From assembly GCF_900239935.1 (NCBI RefSeq), contig NZ_LT965928.1:1865254-1929253 (forward strand): a stretch of DNA of 64,000 nt. The letters are read 5' to 3'. Of the stretch, positions 54,363 through 63,942 are shown in pieces. Under the pieces are notes generated by a model. That model was not told where the DNA came from. It saw only the letters and a program-made list of their open reading frames with translations, and did no database searches. Both the position numbers and the translations under genes were made by a program. Positions within the stretch are counted from its first letter, which is position 1, and every line of letters starts with the position of its first letter. This DNA is from Pseudoalteromonas carrageenovora IAM 12662. Lineage in GTDB: Bacteria > Pseudomonadota > Gammaproteobacteria > Enterobacterales > Alteromonadaceae.

Positions 54363-57300
54363 CTAATTCAACCAGGTTATTAACCTCTCTTTTAGTGTTT
54401 TTGGTTTTATAGGCTTGGTAATATAGTCGTTCATACCTGCTGCAATACAGCGCTCTCTATCACCTTCCATAGCACTTGCTGTCATCGCTATTATTGGCAC
54501 ATGAATGTAATTAATGCCGGCTTTAGCGTTACGTATTTCACTTGTTGCATCGTAGCCATTTAAGTTAGGCATTTGACAGTCCATTAATACTAAATCTATG
54601 TGTTGGCCTTCATTAAATTTAAGCGCGTCAATGGCTTCAAGGCCGTCAGATGCACATGTAATATTAATTTTAGTACGCTTTAAAATGGCTTTGGCCACTT
54701 CAATGTTTATCATGTTGTCATCAACAAGCAGTACATGATAAGCCGATAAATCAGGCTCAGATAATTCTTCCTCGAGAGTTTTAGGTGGGGTTAAAACAAA
54801 CTCTTTACTGGCACCAAATAAACTTGCCAATTTATAGGTAAATTGATCTTGAGTAAGCGGCTTATTAAGAATATGGCTATGCTCTGGGAATACCTTTTTA
54901 GATTGCTTATTCATGACCATATCACGCAAAATCAGTACATAGCGTTTATCGTGTTGCTTACAAAAGTTTATTAATGCATCTACTTGTGGGTGTTCATCAT
55001 CAATAATTAATAAATCAGCGTCAAAGGCTTCATGCTCGCTAAAGTAATCGAGCCTTATTATTTTATCTTCATCAACCTTACAGGTTTGTAATAATAGGTC
55101 AGTAACGTTATTAAACACGTTATCGCGCGCAATTAACGCAGCTACATTAATACTTGTTGAAAGCTCAATGCCTGTGTTTAATTTTTTCTGGGCGGCTACA
55201 TGAAGTTCTACTGTAGCTGTAAATGTACTCCCCGCACCTTTCTCACTCGTGACAGTAATATTGCCGCCCATTAACTGTGCTAATTTTTTACAAATAGATA
55301 AACCTAAGCCGGTTCCACCAAAATGCCTCGTGGTACTAGAGTCTTCTTGGGTAAATACTTCAAATAACTTATTGAGATTTTCTGGCGCAATACCTATACC
55401 AGTATCTTTAATTGTAAAACTCATTAGCAGCTTTGAATCAGTAATATACTTAGACGATAAGGTTAAACTTACCTCCCCTTTATGCGTAAATTTAAACGCG
55501 TTATTTACTAAGTTTATCAAAATTTGCTTTAGGCGATGGCTATCACCAATAACCATTCTATCAACCACATTTTTAGTATCTAAAAATACTTCAAGACCTT
55601 TACGTTGCCCTTGCAGCGCAAGCGATGTGATCATGTCACTACAAACCGTGACCACATCAAATGTGTGATTATCTATATCCAGCTTACCGGCTTCTATTTT
55701 AGAAAAATCTAAAATATCATTTATTAAATTCATTAAAGAATTAGCACTACTATTAGCTAGTTTTAAGTAATGATGTTGCTGGTCGGTAAGACTATCTTCT
55801 TTAAGCATTTCTAACATGCCTAGTACGCCGTTCATCGGAGTGCGTATTTCGTGCGATATATTAGCAACAAAATCGCTTTTAGCTTGGCTTGCAGCAAGCG
55901 CCTGATCAATTGCTCGCTCAAGCTCTACTGTGCGCTGTGATACCTTTAACTCTAGGGTATTATTTAAACCTTCAAGCTCAGATTGAATATTTTTTAACGA
56001 ACTTATATTTCTTAAAATGGCCGCCACTTGGTAACGATTATTAAATACATCAAAAATACTACTAAGGGTAATAGAGTAAAATTGTTTACTACCAAACCCA
56101 TCGGTGTAGGTTGCTTCAAAAGGCATTTTAACGCCGTCGGTAATTGTATCTTGTATGCAATTTTTATCTGTATCGCTTAACTCAAAGAGTGACGTAAAAC
56201 TAACGTTCTCCCCTTTTAAATTAGTACCAAAAACATCGCGCGCTGTATTATTAAAATTAACAATTACGCCAGTCTGCTCGATTGTAAAAATGGCATCGAG
56301 CGAATTTTCAATCACTTTATTATTTTGCTCTTTTAAAGAGTGAATAAGTAATTTTCGGTTAATAAAGCGCTGGTATAAAATGGTGATTACTAAAAATATG
56401 CTAAAAAATACCACCAGCATAGTTATAAAGTTATCTCGTCTTTTACTCACTTTAGCTAGTAGGTGCTCAGTATTAACACTCACAGCCAGTTCTAGCGGAA
56501 GCATAGCTATATTGCCGCTAAATGTGATGCGTTTTTTTAAAGTGTAAAATGCAGGGTACTCGTTAAAAGGCAGTGTGCCATCTGCATCCATGGTACCTGA
56601 GGCTGTAAATTCTTCATCCCATGTTTTTGCTTTATTAAACTCAAAACCAAATCTTAAATCGGGATTTGGATGATACAAAAATTCACCCTCGTTATTCATC
56701 AAGTAAATTTGTGTCCCTTGTGGGGATTCAACCGTTAAACTTTTTATTAAGTTTTCGGCAAAATAGTTTGTTACTAAAATAGCAAATACTTGTTTTTGTT
56801 CGTCAAATACTGGTTTAGCAACTCGAAAAGTACTTACATAAGGCTTTTGAATTTGCCCATTTTCGCGGTTGTAATTAATTGGTGAAATGTAAACGCTTTT
56901 GTCATCCAACATGCTTGTTTTAATTATATATTCACGCTCGCCTTTTTTTTGTAACTGCGAGCCCTGTAACCTTATAATTTCACCTAATTGATTACGGTCC
57001 ACCCTTACTATTTCTTGCCCGCCATCCGCGAGCATAATATAACGAGCCTGCAGTATGCTTTCATCAGTCCGCATAAAGCCGCTAAAAATACTGGCTAAAC
57101 GAGTTTGCCAAACATCAATAGGCGTGCCCAATAATGGATCGATATATTTATTTTCAGAAGCACGCGAAATGCCTTGAATAGGAGGTGTTGCATCTAAAAA
57201 CCTAATTGCATTAACGCTATCTTGTAGATGCTTTTTTAAAGAGAGGCTTTTAAGTTCAAGCTCGCGCTTAAGTTCAGTTTGCGCTGTATGGTAAATATCA

Positions 57301-57422
57301 CTTCTAACGTTTTTTTCAAATATATACAAAGCAGGTAACGCAATCAGCAAAAACAACCCTGCTGCAACCACAATTAATTTATTACTTTTTGCAACATTCA
57401 AAAAAACATTCCTTTTTAACAT
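54363..57422 (-). CDS. Hybrid sensor histidine kinase
   Basis: A 1019-residue membrane kinase: helix 14-33, a large periplasmic dCACHE-like sensor (about 40-330), helix near 333-352, a PAS domain (about 365-480), coiled coil, HisKA with N-I-S-H-E-I-R-T-P (His near 523), HATPase with G-T-G-L-G-L-S-I-C, a receiver-like segment without a clear phospho-acceptor, and a C-terminal REC with V-L-M-D-C-Q-M-P (Asp near 948). It likely phosphorylates its own REC and relays to an unlinked partner; no phosphotransfer domain is seen. The convergent metallophosphoesterase gene is 38 bp away. The ligand is unknown. Confidence 0.94.
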   Translation of the reverse strand: MLKRNVFLNVAKSNKLIVVAAGLFLLIALPALYIFEKNVRSDIYHTAQTELKRELELKSLSLKKHLQDSVNAIRFLDATPPIQGISRASENKYIDPLLGTPIDVWQTRLASIFSGFMRTDESILQARYIMLADGGQEIVRVDRNQLGEIIRLQGSQLQKKGEREYIIKTSMLDDKSVYISPINYNRENGQIQKPYVSTFRVAKPVFDEQKQVFAILVTNYFAENLIKSLTVESPQGTQIYLMNNEGEFLYHPNPDLRFGFEFNKAKTWDEEFTASGTMDADGTLPFNEYPAFYTLKKRITFSGNIAMLPLELAVSVNTEHLLAKVSKRRDNFITMLVVFFSIFLVITILYQRFINRKLLIHSLKEQNNKVIENSLDAIFTIEQTGVIVNFNNTARDVFGTNLKGENVSFTSLFELSDTDKNCIQDTITDGVKMPFEATYTDGFGSKQFYSITLSSIFDVFNNRYQVAAILRNISSLKNIQSELEGLNNTLELKVSQRTVELERAIDQALAASQAKSDFVANISHEIRTPMNGVLGMLEMLKEDSLTDQQHHYLKLANSSANSLMNLINDILDFSKIEAGKLDIDNHTFDVVTVCSDMITSLALQGQRKGLEVFLDTKNVVDRMVIGDSHRLKQILINLVNNAFKFTHKGEVSLTLSSKYITDSKLLMSFTIKDTGIGIAPENLNKLFEVFTQEDSSTTRHFGGTGLGLSICKKLAQLMGGNITVTSEKGAGSTFTATVELHVAAQKKLNTGIELSTSINVAALIARDNVFNNVTDLLLQTCKVDEDKIIRLDYFSEHEAFDADLLIIDDEHPQVDALINFCKQHDKRYVLILRDMVMNKQSKKVFPEHSHILNKPLTQDQFTYKLASLFGASKEFVLTPPKTLEEELSEPDLSAYHVLLVDDNMINIEVAKAILKRTKINITCASDGLEAIDALKFNEGQHIDLVLMDCQMPNLNGYDATSEIRNAKAGINYIHVPIIAMTASAMEGDRERCIAAGMNDYITKPIKPKTLKERLITWLN

Positions 57423-57641
57423 TTACCTTCGCCACCAGATTCTACTCGCTACAGTATAGTGTATTAAAAGTTAAAAAGGACCCCAAAACTAATTAGTTAT
57501 TGTTATTAATTTTAATGTTTTTACCTATTAAAGTACTAAAGGATGAGTTTAATTTTTAGAGCACAAAGAGTATGAATTTTAAGTGAATATTTGGGTTGGT
57601 TAGCGCTTGAATACATGCGTTAATTTTAGTGACTAATTAAA

Positions 57642-57669
57642 AAATGAGGTAGCCTTGGCTACCTCATTT
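57642..57669. terminator. Terminator of NatAB-like operon
   Basis: AAATGAGGTAGCC pairs with GGCTACCTCATTT (13 bp, 2-nt centre), 22 bp after the permease stop on the minus strand. Confidence 0.75.
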
Positions 57670-57690
57670 ACATTTTATAATATTGGCTTT

Positions 57691-58899
57691 CTATCTAAAA
57701 AGAACGTCTTCTCTATTAAACCATTTTACACAAAATGCTAGCAGCGCACCGGCTATCAACGCCGTAGCCAAAAATATTAAGCCTACAAAAGTGTAATCAA
57801 CGGTGCCTTTAATTATATCTTTAATTGCTAAAGCAACATTAGTAACAGGAATAAACGCAGTTTTAGCGGTTAGCTCCATATTAGGTAATATTGAAATTAT
57901 AATAGGAAAGAATACACCCATACTTAGCGGAGCCATATAATTTTGAGCTTCTTTAAACGTACGTGCATAGATAGATATAGCTAATGCTAATGATGAAAAA
58001 ATTGCAGCCAAAGGTAGCAGCAATACAAATATCATTAGTAAATCGGTTACTGCTAAAGAACTAAAAGCCGTTTTAATCACATCTAAATCAGCAAACGCTA
58101 ATGCTAACGCAACCCAACAGCCCATACTGAGTACTGTTATTGTTGTGGACGCTATAGAAGTCGTTAACAGCGTTAAAAATTTACCAAGTACTAACTCAGT
58201 ACGAGTAATAGGGGTAAGCAGAAGAGTTTCTAGTGTGCCACGCTCTTTTTCACCAGCGCCTAGATCTATAGCTGGATAAGTCGCCCCCATTAATACAAGA
58301 GGGATAAGTAAGTAAGGTAAAAAGCCACCCATTTTCTCGCCTAAGTTTTCACGCTTATCTGCGGTATCAACTTTTATTACATCAACTGGATTTAACAGCG
58401 CTGCGTGGGCTGACATATCAATACCAAAGCTAATTAATTGTTCTTTTTGTAAATTGTCGCTGCATTCCTTAGCCAGCTCTTTTACACGTTCAAACAAAAA
58501 GTTAATAGATTTTGAATCGTTAAATACCACTTGCCATTTACTTTGCTTTTCGTCATTTAACGTTTGTTTGGCATCACTGGGTAAATAGATACCCATATCG
58601 ATATCACCAGCAGTAACACCCGCTTTAAGCTCTTCAATAGTATTAAATGTTTTGCTGCCTTTATATAACTCAAAACTTTTGTGGTAAAACACTTTATCTG
58701 TAAATTCTTGTGCATACTCACCATTAATAATTACGTATGTATTTACTTTTTGATCAGCATCAAGCGCAGCTTGTGAGCTTATAAATGCCATTACTGCAAA
58801 TAGTAGTGGAAATATAACAACGGGCAACGCTACAACAAACAATAAGGTTTTTTTGTCACGAAGGAGTTCTTTTAATTCCTTTTTAAATACTTCAAACAT
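57691..58899 (-). CDS. ABC-2 exporter permease, NatB-like
   Basis: A 402-residue membrane protein with one N-terminal helix (about 20-40), a large extracytoplasmic domain to about 190, and five helices at the C-terminal end, plus G-A-G-E-K-E-R-G-T-L-E-T-L-L-L-T-P-I, the ABC-2 coupling motif. This is the NatB permease pattern (sodium or drug exporter). The first 8 bp overlap the ATPase gene. The substrate cannot be read. Confidence 0.88.
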   Translation of the reverse strand: MFEVFKKELKELLRDKKTLLFVVALPVVIFPLLFAVMAFISSQAALDADQKVNTYVIINGEYAQEFTDKVFYHKSFELYKGSKTFNTIEELKAGVTAGDIDMGIYLPSDAKQTLNDEKQSKWQVVFNDSKSINFLFERVKELAKECSDNLQKEQLISFGIDMSAHAALLNPVDVIKVDTADKRENLGEKMGGFLPYLLIPLVLMGATYPAIDLGAGEKERGTLETLLLTPITRTELVLGKFLTLLTTSIASTTITVLSMGCWVALALAFADLDVIKTAFSSLAVTDLLMIFVLLLPLAAIFSSLALAISIYARTFKEAQNYMAPLSMGVFFPIIISILPNMELTAKTAFIPVTNVALAIKDIIKGTVDYTFVGLIFLATALIAGALLAFCVKWFNREDVLFR

Positions 58900-59680
58900 C
58901 TTGTTTCTCCGTTAATATATTTATAAATGCTTGATTAAGCTCTTCACTATTACCTGCTTTTTTAAATTCATCTACTGTGCCATCAAAACAACTAACGCCT
59001 TCATTTATAACCGCTACTCGGTCACATAAAAGTGCAACTTCATCTAAATGGTGAGTTGAGAAAATAACAGGTGTGCCCTGCTCTTTTAAGCCTTTAATAA
59101 AATTTATAACCGTTTGTGTAGTCATTATATCAAGGCCAGTTGTTGGTTCATCAAGCACTACCACATCGGGATGATGAACTACCGCACGAGCTATATTTGC
59201 TTTTTGCTTCATACCTGTTGAGAGGTTTTCTGCGCGTTTATCAATAAATTTGTGCATATCGAGCATGGTAAACAGCTCTTCACAACGCGATGCTATGTCT
59301 TTTTTACTCATCCCATGGAGTTTTGCAAAGTACTCTATGTTTTCTTTTACGGTTAAGCGGCCGTACAACCCTGTAGATCCTGATAAAAAGCCGATTGATT
59401 TGCGCCCTAGCAATGGTTTTTTTACTATGTCGTTTCCCGCTATAGTAATAGAGCCTTCATCTGGTTTCAGTGCGGTTGATAACATGCGTAGTGTTGTTGT
59501 TTTACCCGCACCATTTGGACCTAATAAACCAAGCACTTCACCTTTAGCACAACTAAAGCTTACATTACGAACAGAGTGAAAATAGTCTTTGTCTTCACGT
59601 GGGTCGATATCGTCGACTTTGTTTTTTTTATGATCTTTGGTTAACTTAAATTTCTTTTTAAGCCCAGCGATTTCTATCAT
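58892..59680 (-). CDS. ABC-2 exporter ATPase, NatA-like
   Basis: ATPase with Walker A GPNGAGKTT (54-62), signature L-S-T-G-M-K-Q-K, Walker B V-V-V-L-D-E-P and F-S-T-H-H as H-loop. An N-terminal Lys-rich stretch of about 30 residues precedes the domain. Partner of the adjacent NatB-like permease; overlaps it by 8 bp and the DUF3025 gene by 4 bp. Confidence 0.93.
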   Translation of the reverse strand: MIEIAGLKKKFKLTKDHKKNKVDDIDPREDKDYFHSVRNVSFSCAKGEVLGLLGPNGAGKTTTLRMLSTALKPDEGSITIAGNDIVKKPLLGRKSIGFLSGSTGLYGRLTVKENIEYFAKLHGMSKKDIASRCEELFTMLDMHKFIDKRAENLSTGMKQKANIARAVVHHPDVVVLDEPTTGLDIMTTQTVINFIKGLKEQGTPVIFSTHHLDEVALLCDRVAVINEGVSCFDGTVDEFKKAGNSEELNQAFINILTEKQDV

Positions 59681-60489
59681 GTTCGTATCCTTCGTTTCGC
59701 TCTAAAATAGTCTGTATTGTCGTAAAATGACGCGTCTTGATTTTCATCATGCCAACCTGGCACACCTAATAAAGGCAAAGGTGAAAGCTGTTTGTTATCA
59801 GCTAAACAGTTGTCAGTATTAATCATCTCATAAAGGGCTTGGTCTAGGTACTGATATTGAGTAACTAAATCTTTACAAAATATTTCATCGGGCATACTTA
59901 CAAACAACGCTTTACCCGTTAATCCTATATAAGGCTTGGTAAGCATTTCGTAATTTGCATGACCAAACATGAACGGCTTTATTGTTTTACCCCACTCGTT
60001 TTTATTATCAACAAAAGCTGCCTTCCATTGGTGCTCGCGAAGTAGCTCAATCCACTTTGTGTCGCTAATGGCTAATACAACGCCGCATTCATCAAATAAA
60101 GTGAGTGCATTTCTGTGTTTGGTTCGTTTTTGTAGCCCATATTGCGCTATATCTTGCACGTGACGTTGGTTGATCAGTGCCTTAGTTTTTGGGAATAAAC
60201 ACCAAATAAAACCACCAAATAAGTCATGCCAATTTTCTGCACGAGTTGGCACTACACCCGTTTCAAAGATAACCTGCTCGTAATACCTATCGCCAAAATC
60301 TACTTTTGCGTCGTCTTCAAAACTAATAGCAATATTATTAGCATTAATCGCTTTTAAAAAAGGAGAAAACCACTGAGGTGCAGGCCAATTAGTTAGTTCG
60401 TCTACTTTAAATAGCTCACGTAAGTGCGAAAATGCGCCTGTTTGTAAACTACTCACTTGCCATTGCTCTGGAGGAGTAAAGCGTTTCAT
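59677..60489 (-). CDS. DUF3025 domain protein
   Basis: A 270-residue soluble protein with conserved segments N-W-H-D-L-F-G-G-F-I-W, FPKTKALINQRH and G-V-P-G-W-H-D-E-N-Q, matching DUF3025, a family of unknown function in gammaproteobacteria and betaproteobacteria. I chose the ATG at 60489 (AAAGG upstream); the frame from 60504 starts with TTG. It leads the NatAB-like operon, overlapping the ATPase gene by 4 bp. Confidence 0.85.
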   Translation of the reverse strand: MKRFTPPEQWQVSSLQTGAFSHLRELFKVDELTNWPAPQWFSPFLKAINANNIAISFEDDAKVDFGDRYYEQVIFETGVVPTRAENWHDLFGGFIWCLFPKTKALINQRHVQDIAQYGLQKRTKHRNALTLFDECGVVLAISDTKWIELLREHQWKAAFVDNKNEWGKTIKPFMFGHANYEMLTKPYIGLTGKALFVSMPDEIFCKDLVTQYQYLDQALYEMINTDNCLADNKQLSPLPLLGVPGWHDENQDASFYDNTDYFRAKRRIRT

Positions 60490-60602
60490 TTGTACCTTTA
60501 ACAATTTATACCTTTAATTTACGGGAAGTTTACCGCAAAAACTGGTTCTACTTAATAGAACTTAATATACTTATTAAATCTTAAAACAAGAAAAGAGCTG
60601 AC

Positions 60603-62228
60603 ATGAAACGTTATTTTTCTCTCACATTACTTGCAGGTGCTGTTTTAGCAGGCTGTGCAACAACAAGTATTACATCTACCGATGTAACTAAAGGCTATAA
60701 CAGCATTAAAGCTAATGAACTGGCTAAACATGTAAAAGTACTCGCATCTGATGAATTTGGCGGACGCGCCCCTTCATCGCCTGGCGAAAAGCTAACGCTT
60801 GATTATTTAACATCGCAATTTAAAGCCCTAGGTTTAGAGCCAGGCAATGGCGACAGCTACTTACAAGAAGTTCCTCTTGTGTCGCTTGAGGCTGATGCAA
60901 ACATGGTATTAAGTATTGGTGGGAAAGATTACCAATATAAAAAAGATATGGTTATGGGTAGTAGCCGTATTAGTGCACAAGAAGGCATTGAGAATTCTGA
61001 ACTTGTATTTGTTGGCTACGGTGTAAATGCGCCAGAGTACAACTGGAATGATTACGAAGGGCTAGACGTTAAAGGCAAAACAGTGGTTATGCTTGTTAAC
61101 GATCCGGGTTTTGCTACAAAAGATCCTGCGTTATTTACAGGCGATGCAATGACCTACTACGGACGCTGGACTTACAAGTACGAAGAAGCAAGCCGTCAAG
61201 GTGCAGCTGGAGCCATTATTATTCATGAAACAGCACCTGCATCTTACCCGTGGTCGGTTGTAGAAAACTCTTGGAGTGGTGAGCAATTTGGGTTTCAAAA
61301 AGAAAATAACAACATGGACCGTGTTGCCGTTGAAGGTTGGGTAACTAGTGATGTAGCAAAAGAGCTTTTTACTAAAGCTGGCCTTGATTTTGAGACTGTA
61401 AAAGCAAATGCAGCAAAAGGTGCTTATAACGTTGATATGGGCGATTTAACCGCATCAGTAAGTGTTAAAAATACAATTAAAAAATCGGTGTCGTACAACT
61501 TTATTGCAACCCTACCTGGTAGTGAAAAACCCGAAGAACATGTTATTTACTCTGCACATTGGGATCACTTAGGTACAGATAAGACCCGTAAAGGCGATCA
61601 AATTTATAATGGTGCACACGACAACGCAACGGGGACAGCTGGTCTTATTGAAGTAGCCGAAGCATTTACTCAATTACCTAAACACCCTAGCCGCTCAATG
61701 ACCTTTTTAGCCGTTACTGCAGAAGAACAAGGTTTACTTGGTTCTAAATATTACGCAGCAAACCCTGTTATTGCAGCGAATAAAACCGTTGCTAACATAA
61801 ATATGGATAGCTTAAACCTACTAGGTAAAGTTAAAGATATGAATGTAGTGGGTATTGGTAAATCGCAAATGGACGAATTTTTGACTACCGCAGCAAAAGA
61901 GCAAGGTAGAACAATATCTGGTGATCCAAAACCATCATCGGGTGGCTATTACCGCTCTGATCACTTTGCATTTGCAAATATGGGTATTCCTGCAATGTAT
62001 GCAGGCGGTGGTACAGTAGCAGCCGATGAAGATACAGCAAATTATCGTAAACGTATGAGTTTAGTGCTTCGTGGTTGTTATCATCAGCCTTGTGATAGGT
62101 ACCGCGATGAGTGGGATTTATCAGGCGCTGTTCAAGACTTACAATTATTTTATAAAGTAGGTTTTAATATATCTGAGCAAGAGCAATGGCCTACTTGGAA
62201 TGCAAACTCAGAGTTTCAACGTAAATAA
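60603..62228 (+). CDS. M28 family zinc aminopeptidase lipoprotein
   Basis: A 541-residue lipoprotein: signal with lipobox L-A-G-C (Cys near 18). A PA-like insert (about 140-290) with G-A-A-G-A-I-I-I-H is followed by the M28 catalytic domain, with zinc ligands expected at H-W-D-H, H-D-N-A-T-G, E-E-Q and N-M-D-S and the final F-A-N-M-G-I-P. It would be an outer-membrane- or periplasm-anchored aminopeptidase removing N-terminal residues from peptides. Single gene, transcribed divergently from the DUF3025 gene. Confidence 0.94.
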   Translation: MKRYFSLTLLAGAVLAGCATTSITSTDVTKGYNSIKANELAKHVKVLASDEFGGRAPSSPGEKLTLDYLTSQFKALGLEPGNGDSYLQEVPLVSLEADANMVLSIGGKDYQYKKDMVMGSSRISAQEGIENSELVFVGYGVNAPEYNWNDYEGLDVKGKTVVMLVNDPGFATKDPALFTGDAMTYYGRWTYKYEEASRQGAAGAIIIHETAPASYPWSVVENSWSGEQFGFQKENNNMDRVAVEGWVTSDVAKELFTKAGLDFETVKANAAKGAYNVDMGDLTASVSVKNTIKKSVSYNFIATLPGSEKPEEHVIYSAHWDHLGTDKTRKGDQIYNGAHDNATGTAGLIEVAEAFTQLPKHPSRSMTFLAVTAEEQGLLGSKYYAANPVIAANKTVANINMDSLNLLGKVKDMNVVGIGKSQMDEFLTTAAKEQGRTISGDPKPSSGGYYRSDHFAFANMGIPAMYAGGGTVAADEDTANYRKRMSLVLRGCYHQPCDRYRDEWDLSGAVQDLQLFYKVGFNISEQEQWPTWNANSEFQRK

Positions 62229-62281
62229 CATAGGTTTTAACATCGAAAAACTCAAAGTGAGTAATCGATTTAAATAGACGC

Positions 62282-62302
62282 AAATGATATTGATTATCAT
62301 TT
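62282..62302. promoter_or_regulatory. Fur/Mur-like box upstream of manganese transporter
   Basis: AAATGATA-TTGAT-TATCATTT is a perfect 8-5-8 palindrome, close to the Fur consensus, 48 bp before the start codon. It shares its ATGATA-N5-TATCAT core with the iron ABC operon box. Confidence 0.75.
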
Positions 62303-62311
62303 AATTAAAAT

Positions 62312-62351
62312 ATACAGTGTTACCACGTTTATTTAATTGGTAACACTGTAT
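62312..62351 (+). promoter_or_regulatory. Hairpin sequestering the start codon of the manganese transporter gene
   Basis: ATACAGTGTTACC (62312-62324) is exactly repeated in inverse at 62339-62351 with 14 nt between. The right arm includes the first two bases of the ATG at 62350. If transcribed, the 13-bp stem would hide the start codon and the region where a ribosome site should be. It could instead be a DNA operator. Confidence 0.65.
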
Positions 62352-63519
62352 GATTTTACTCTCTCAAATAGGATTTATTACGCCCGCTTCTAAACGCTTT
62401 GTTAGTCAAAATAAACGTTTATTATTACCACTGTTTTTGTTGGTATGCTTAGCTGTGCCATCACTTCGTGAAATTACAATAACAGCACTAAGCGATGCTT
62501 TTTTTCAAGTTAGCGTATTTGTAGCTGCTACATTATTAATTTATTACTACGCTATAGAGCACTTACCTCAGTTAGAGCTTAGTTATTTAAGTGCTAAATC
62601 GCCGGTATTAGAAATATTTTTTGCGGCCGTATTAGGTGCCCTTCCTGGATGTGGTGGTGCAATAATAGTAGTTACCCAATTTACAAAAGGCCAAGCAAGT
62701 TTTGGGGCTATAGTCGCCGTGCTTACTGCCACAATGGGCGATGCTGCATTTTTACTCCTTGCCACTCGCCCTACTGAAGGTTTGATGATAATGGCGATTG
62801 GTTTAGTTGTCGGTACGCTTTGTGGTGTTATAGTAAATGCCCTTCATGCAAAAGACTTTTTACGCCCAATTAAGCAAGAACAAAAACACCAAGTAAAAGT
62901 ATTGCCTACTCGAATAATTAAAATAAGCAAACCCGTTTGGATGTTCGCTATTATTCCAAGCCTCATTATTGCTTTTTTAATTGCATTTAATGTCGACTTT
63001 GATCAATTTGGAAAATACACAGGCACAAGTATTAGTATTTTTGGTGCTGCAATGGCGTTATTTACTGTAACTATATGGGCGTACTCTTCTAAAGGCGAAA
63101 GCTATAAAGAAGTAACCTCTGAAGACGATGAATGTAATCCACCTTCTAAAATTATTAAAGTACTTCAAGACACACACTTTGTTACTGCATGGGTTGTGGC
63201 ATCGTTTATGTTGTTTGAAATTTTAGTAAATATTGCAGGGCTTGATTTAAAAACCTGGTTTGCACATTACGCTTATTTAGCGCCGCTTATCGCTGTAGTG
63301 ATTGGTTTTTTACCGGGTTGTGGCCCGCAAATAATTGTTACAACGTTATATATTCAGGGGATCATTCCATTTAGCGCATTAACTGCTAATGCTATATCTA
63401 ACGATGGTGATGCATTATTCCCTGCAATTGCCATGGCACCTAAAGCGGCTATAATTGCGACTTTGTATACGTCTATCCCTGCATTAGCTGTTGGCTATGG
63501 CCTTTACTTTTTAAGCTAA
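62350..63519 (+). CDS. Putative manganese transporter (DUF2899/MntX-like)
   Basis: A 389-residue membrane protein with about ten helices. The repeated motifs A-L-P-G-C-G-G-A-I-I-V (near 95) and L-P-G-C-G-P-Q-I-I-V (near 320) mark an internal duplication with opposite topology, typical of the ArsP_2/DUF2899 family annotated as putative manganese transporters. A Fur-like box and a hairpin over the start codon support metal control. No ribosome site is visible before the ATG. Single gene, ending in a strong terminator. Confidence 0.86.
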   Translation: MILLSQIGFITPASKRFVSQNKRLLLPLFLLVCLAVPSLREITITALSDAFFQVSVFVAATLLIYYYAIEHLPQLELSYLSAKSPVLEIFFAAVLGALPGCGGAIIVVTQFTKGQASFGAIVAVLTATMGDAAFLLLATRPTEGLMIMAIGLVVGTLCGVIVNALHAKDFLRPIKQEQKHQVKVLPTRIIKISKPVWMFAIIPSLIIAFLIAFNVDFDQFGKYTGTSISIFGAAMALFTVTIWAYSSKGESYKEVTSEDDECNPPSKIIKVLQDTHFVTAWVVASFMLFEILVNIAGLDLKTWFAHYAYLAPLIAVVIGFLPGCGPQIIVTTLYIQGIIPFSALTANAISNDGDALFPAIAMAPKAAIIATLYTSIPALAVGYGLYFLS

Positions 63520-63532
63520 AATTGCCAAACAC

Positions 63533-63561
63533 AAAAAAGCTCAGCAATTGCTGAGCTTTTT
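63533..63561. terminator. Bidirectional rho-independent terminator
   Basis: AAAAAGCTCAGC pairs with GCTGAGCTTTTT around AATT, between the convergent manganese transporter and DUF805 genes. Confidence 0.9.
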
Positions 63562-63576
63562 ATATTAAGTTATTTT

Positions 63577-63942
63577 TTATACAGTAGCTGGCTCTGCAGC
63601 TAGCTCTTTTGGATTTGGGCCAAAATCATTCTCGCCTTCATGTGAGTCTTGTGCAAGGAACACAATTAAAACAATCCAACCAATAATTGGTACTAACCAA
63701 AGTAGCTGCCACCAGCCAGAGCGGCCTGTGTCGTGAAGACGGCGAGCACCCGCACTTAATTGTGGTATTAATAGTGCTAAACTATAAATTGTTCCAACCA
63801 CAGCTACCCCCATCAGCTCATCAACCACACCCAGTACTAAAGCAATTAAAAAGTTGATTAGGTAAAACATCCAAAATGCTTTACGACGATTACGCCCTGA
63901 AAAATCTGCGTAGCTACGCAGCGCATTCATATAATGTTCCAT
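63577..63942 (-). CDS. DUF805 membrane protein
   Basis: A 121-residue protein with three to four helices and the DUF805 hallmarks F-S-G-R-N-R-R-K-A-F-W (start of helix 1) and A-R-R-L-H-D-T-G-R-S-G-W-W. The function of DUF805 inner-membrane proteins is unknown. Its upstream region reaches the end of the window. Confidence 0.92.
   Translation of the reverse strand: MEHYMNALRSYADFSGRNRRKAFWMFYLINFLIALVLGVVDELMGVAVVGTIYSLALLIPQLSAGARRLHDTGRSGWWQLLWLVPIIGWIVLIVFLAQDSHEGENDFGPNPKELAAEPATV

Noticed and set aside
55249..55668. 139-aa plus-strand open frame
   Set aside because: Antisense to the kinase domain of the hybrid histidine kinase.
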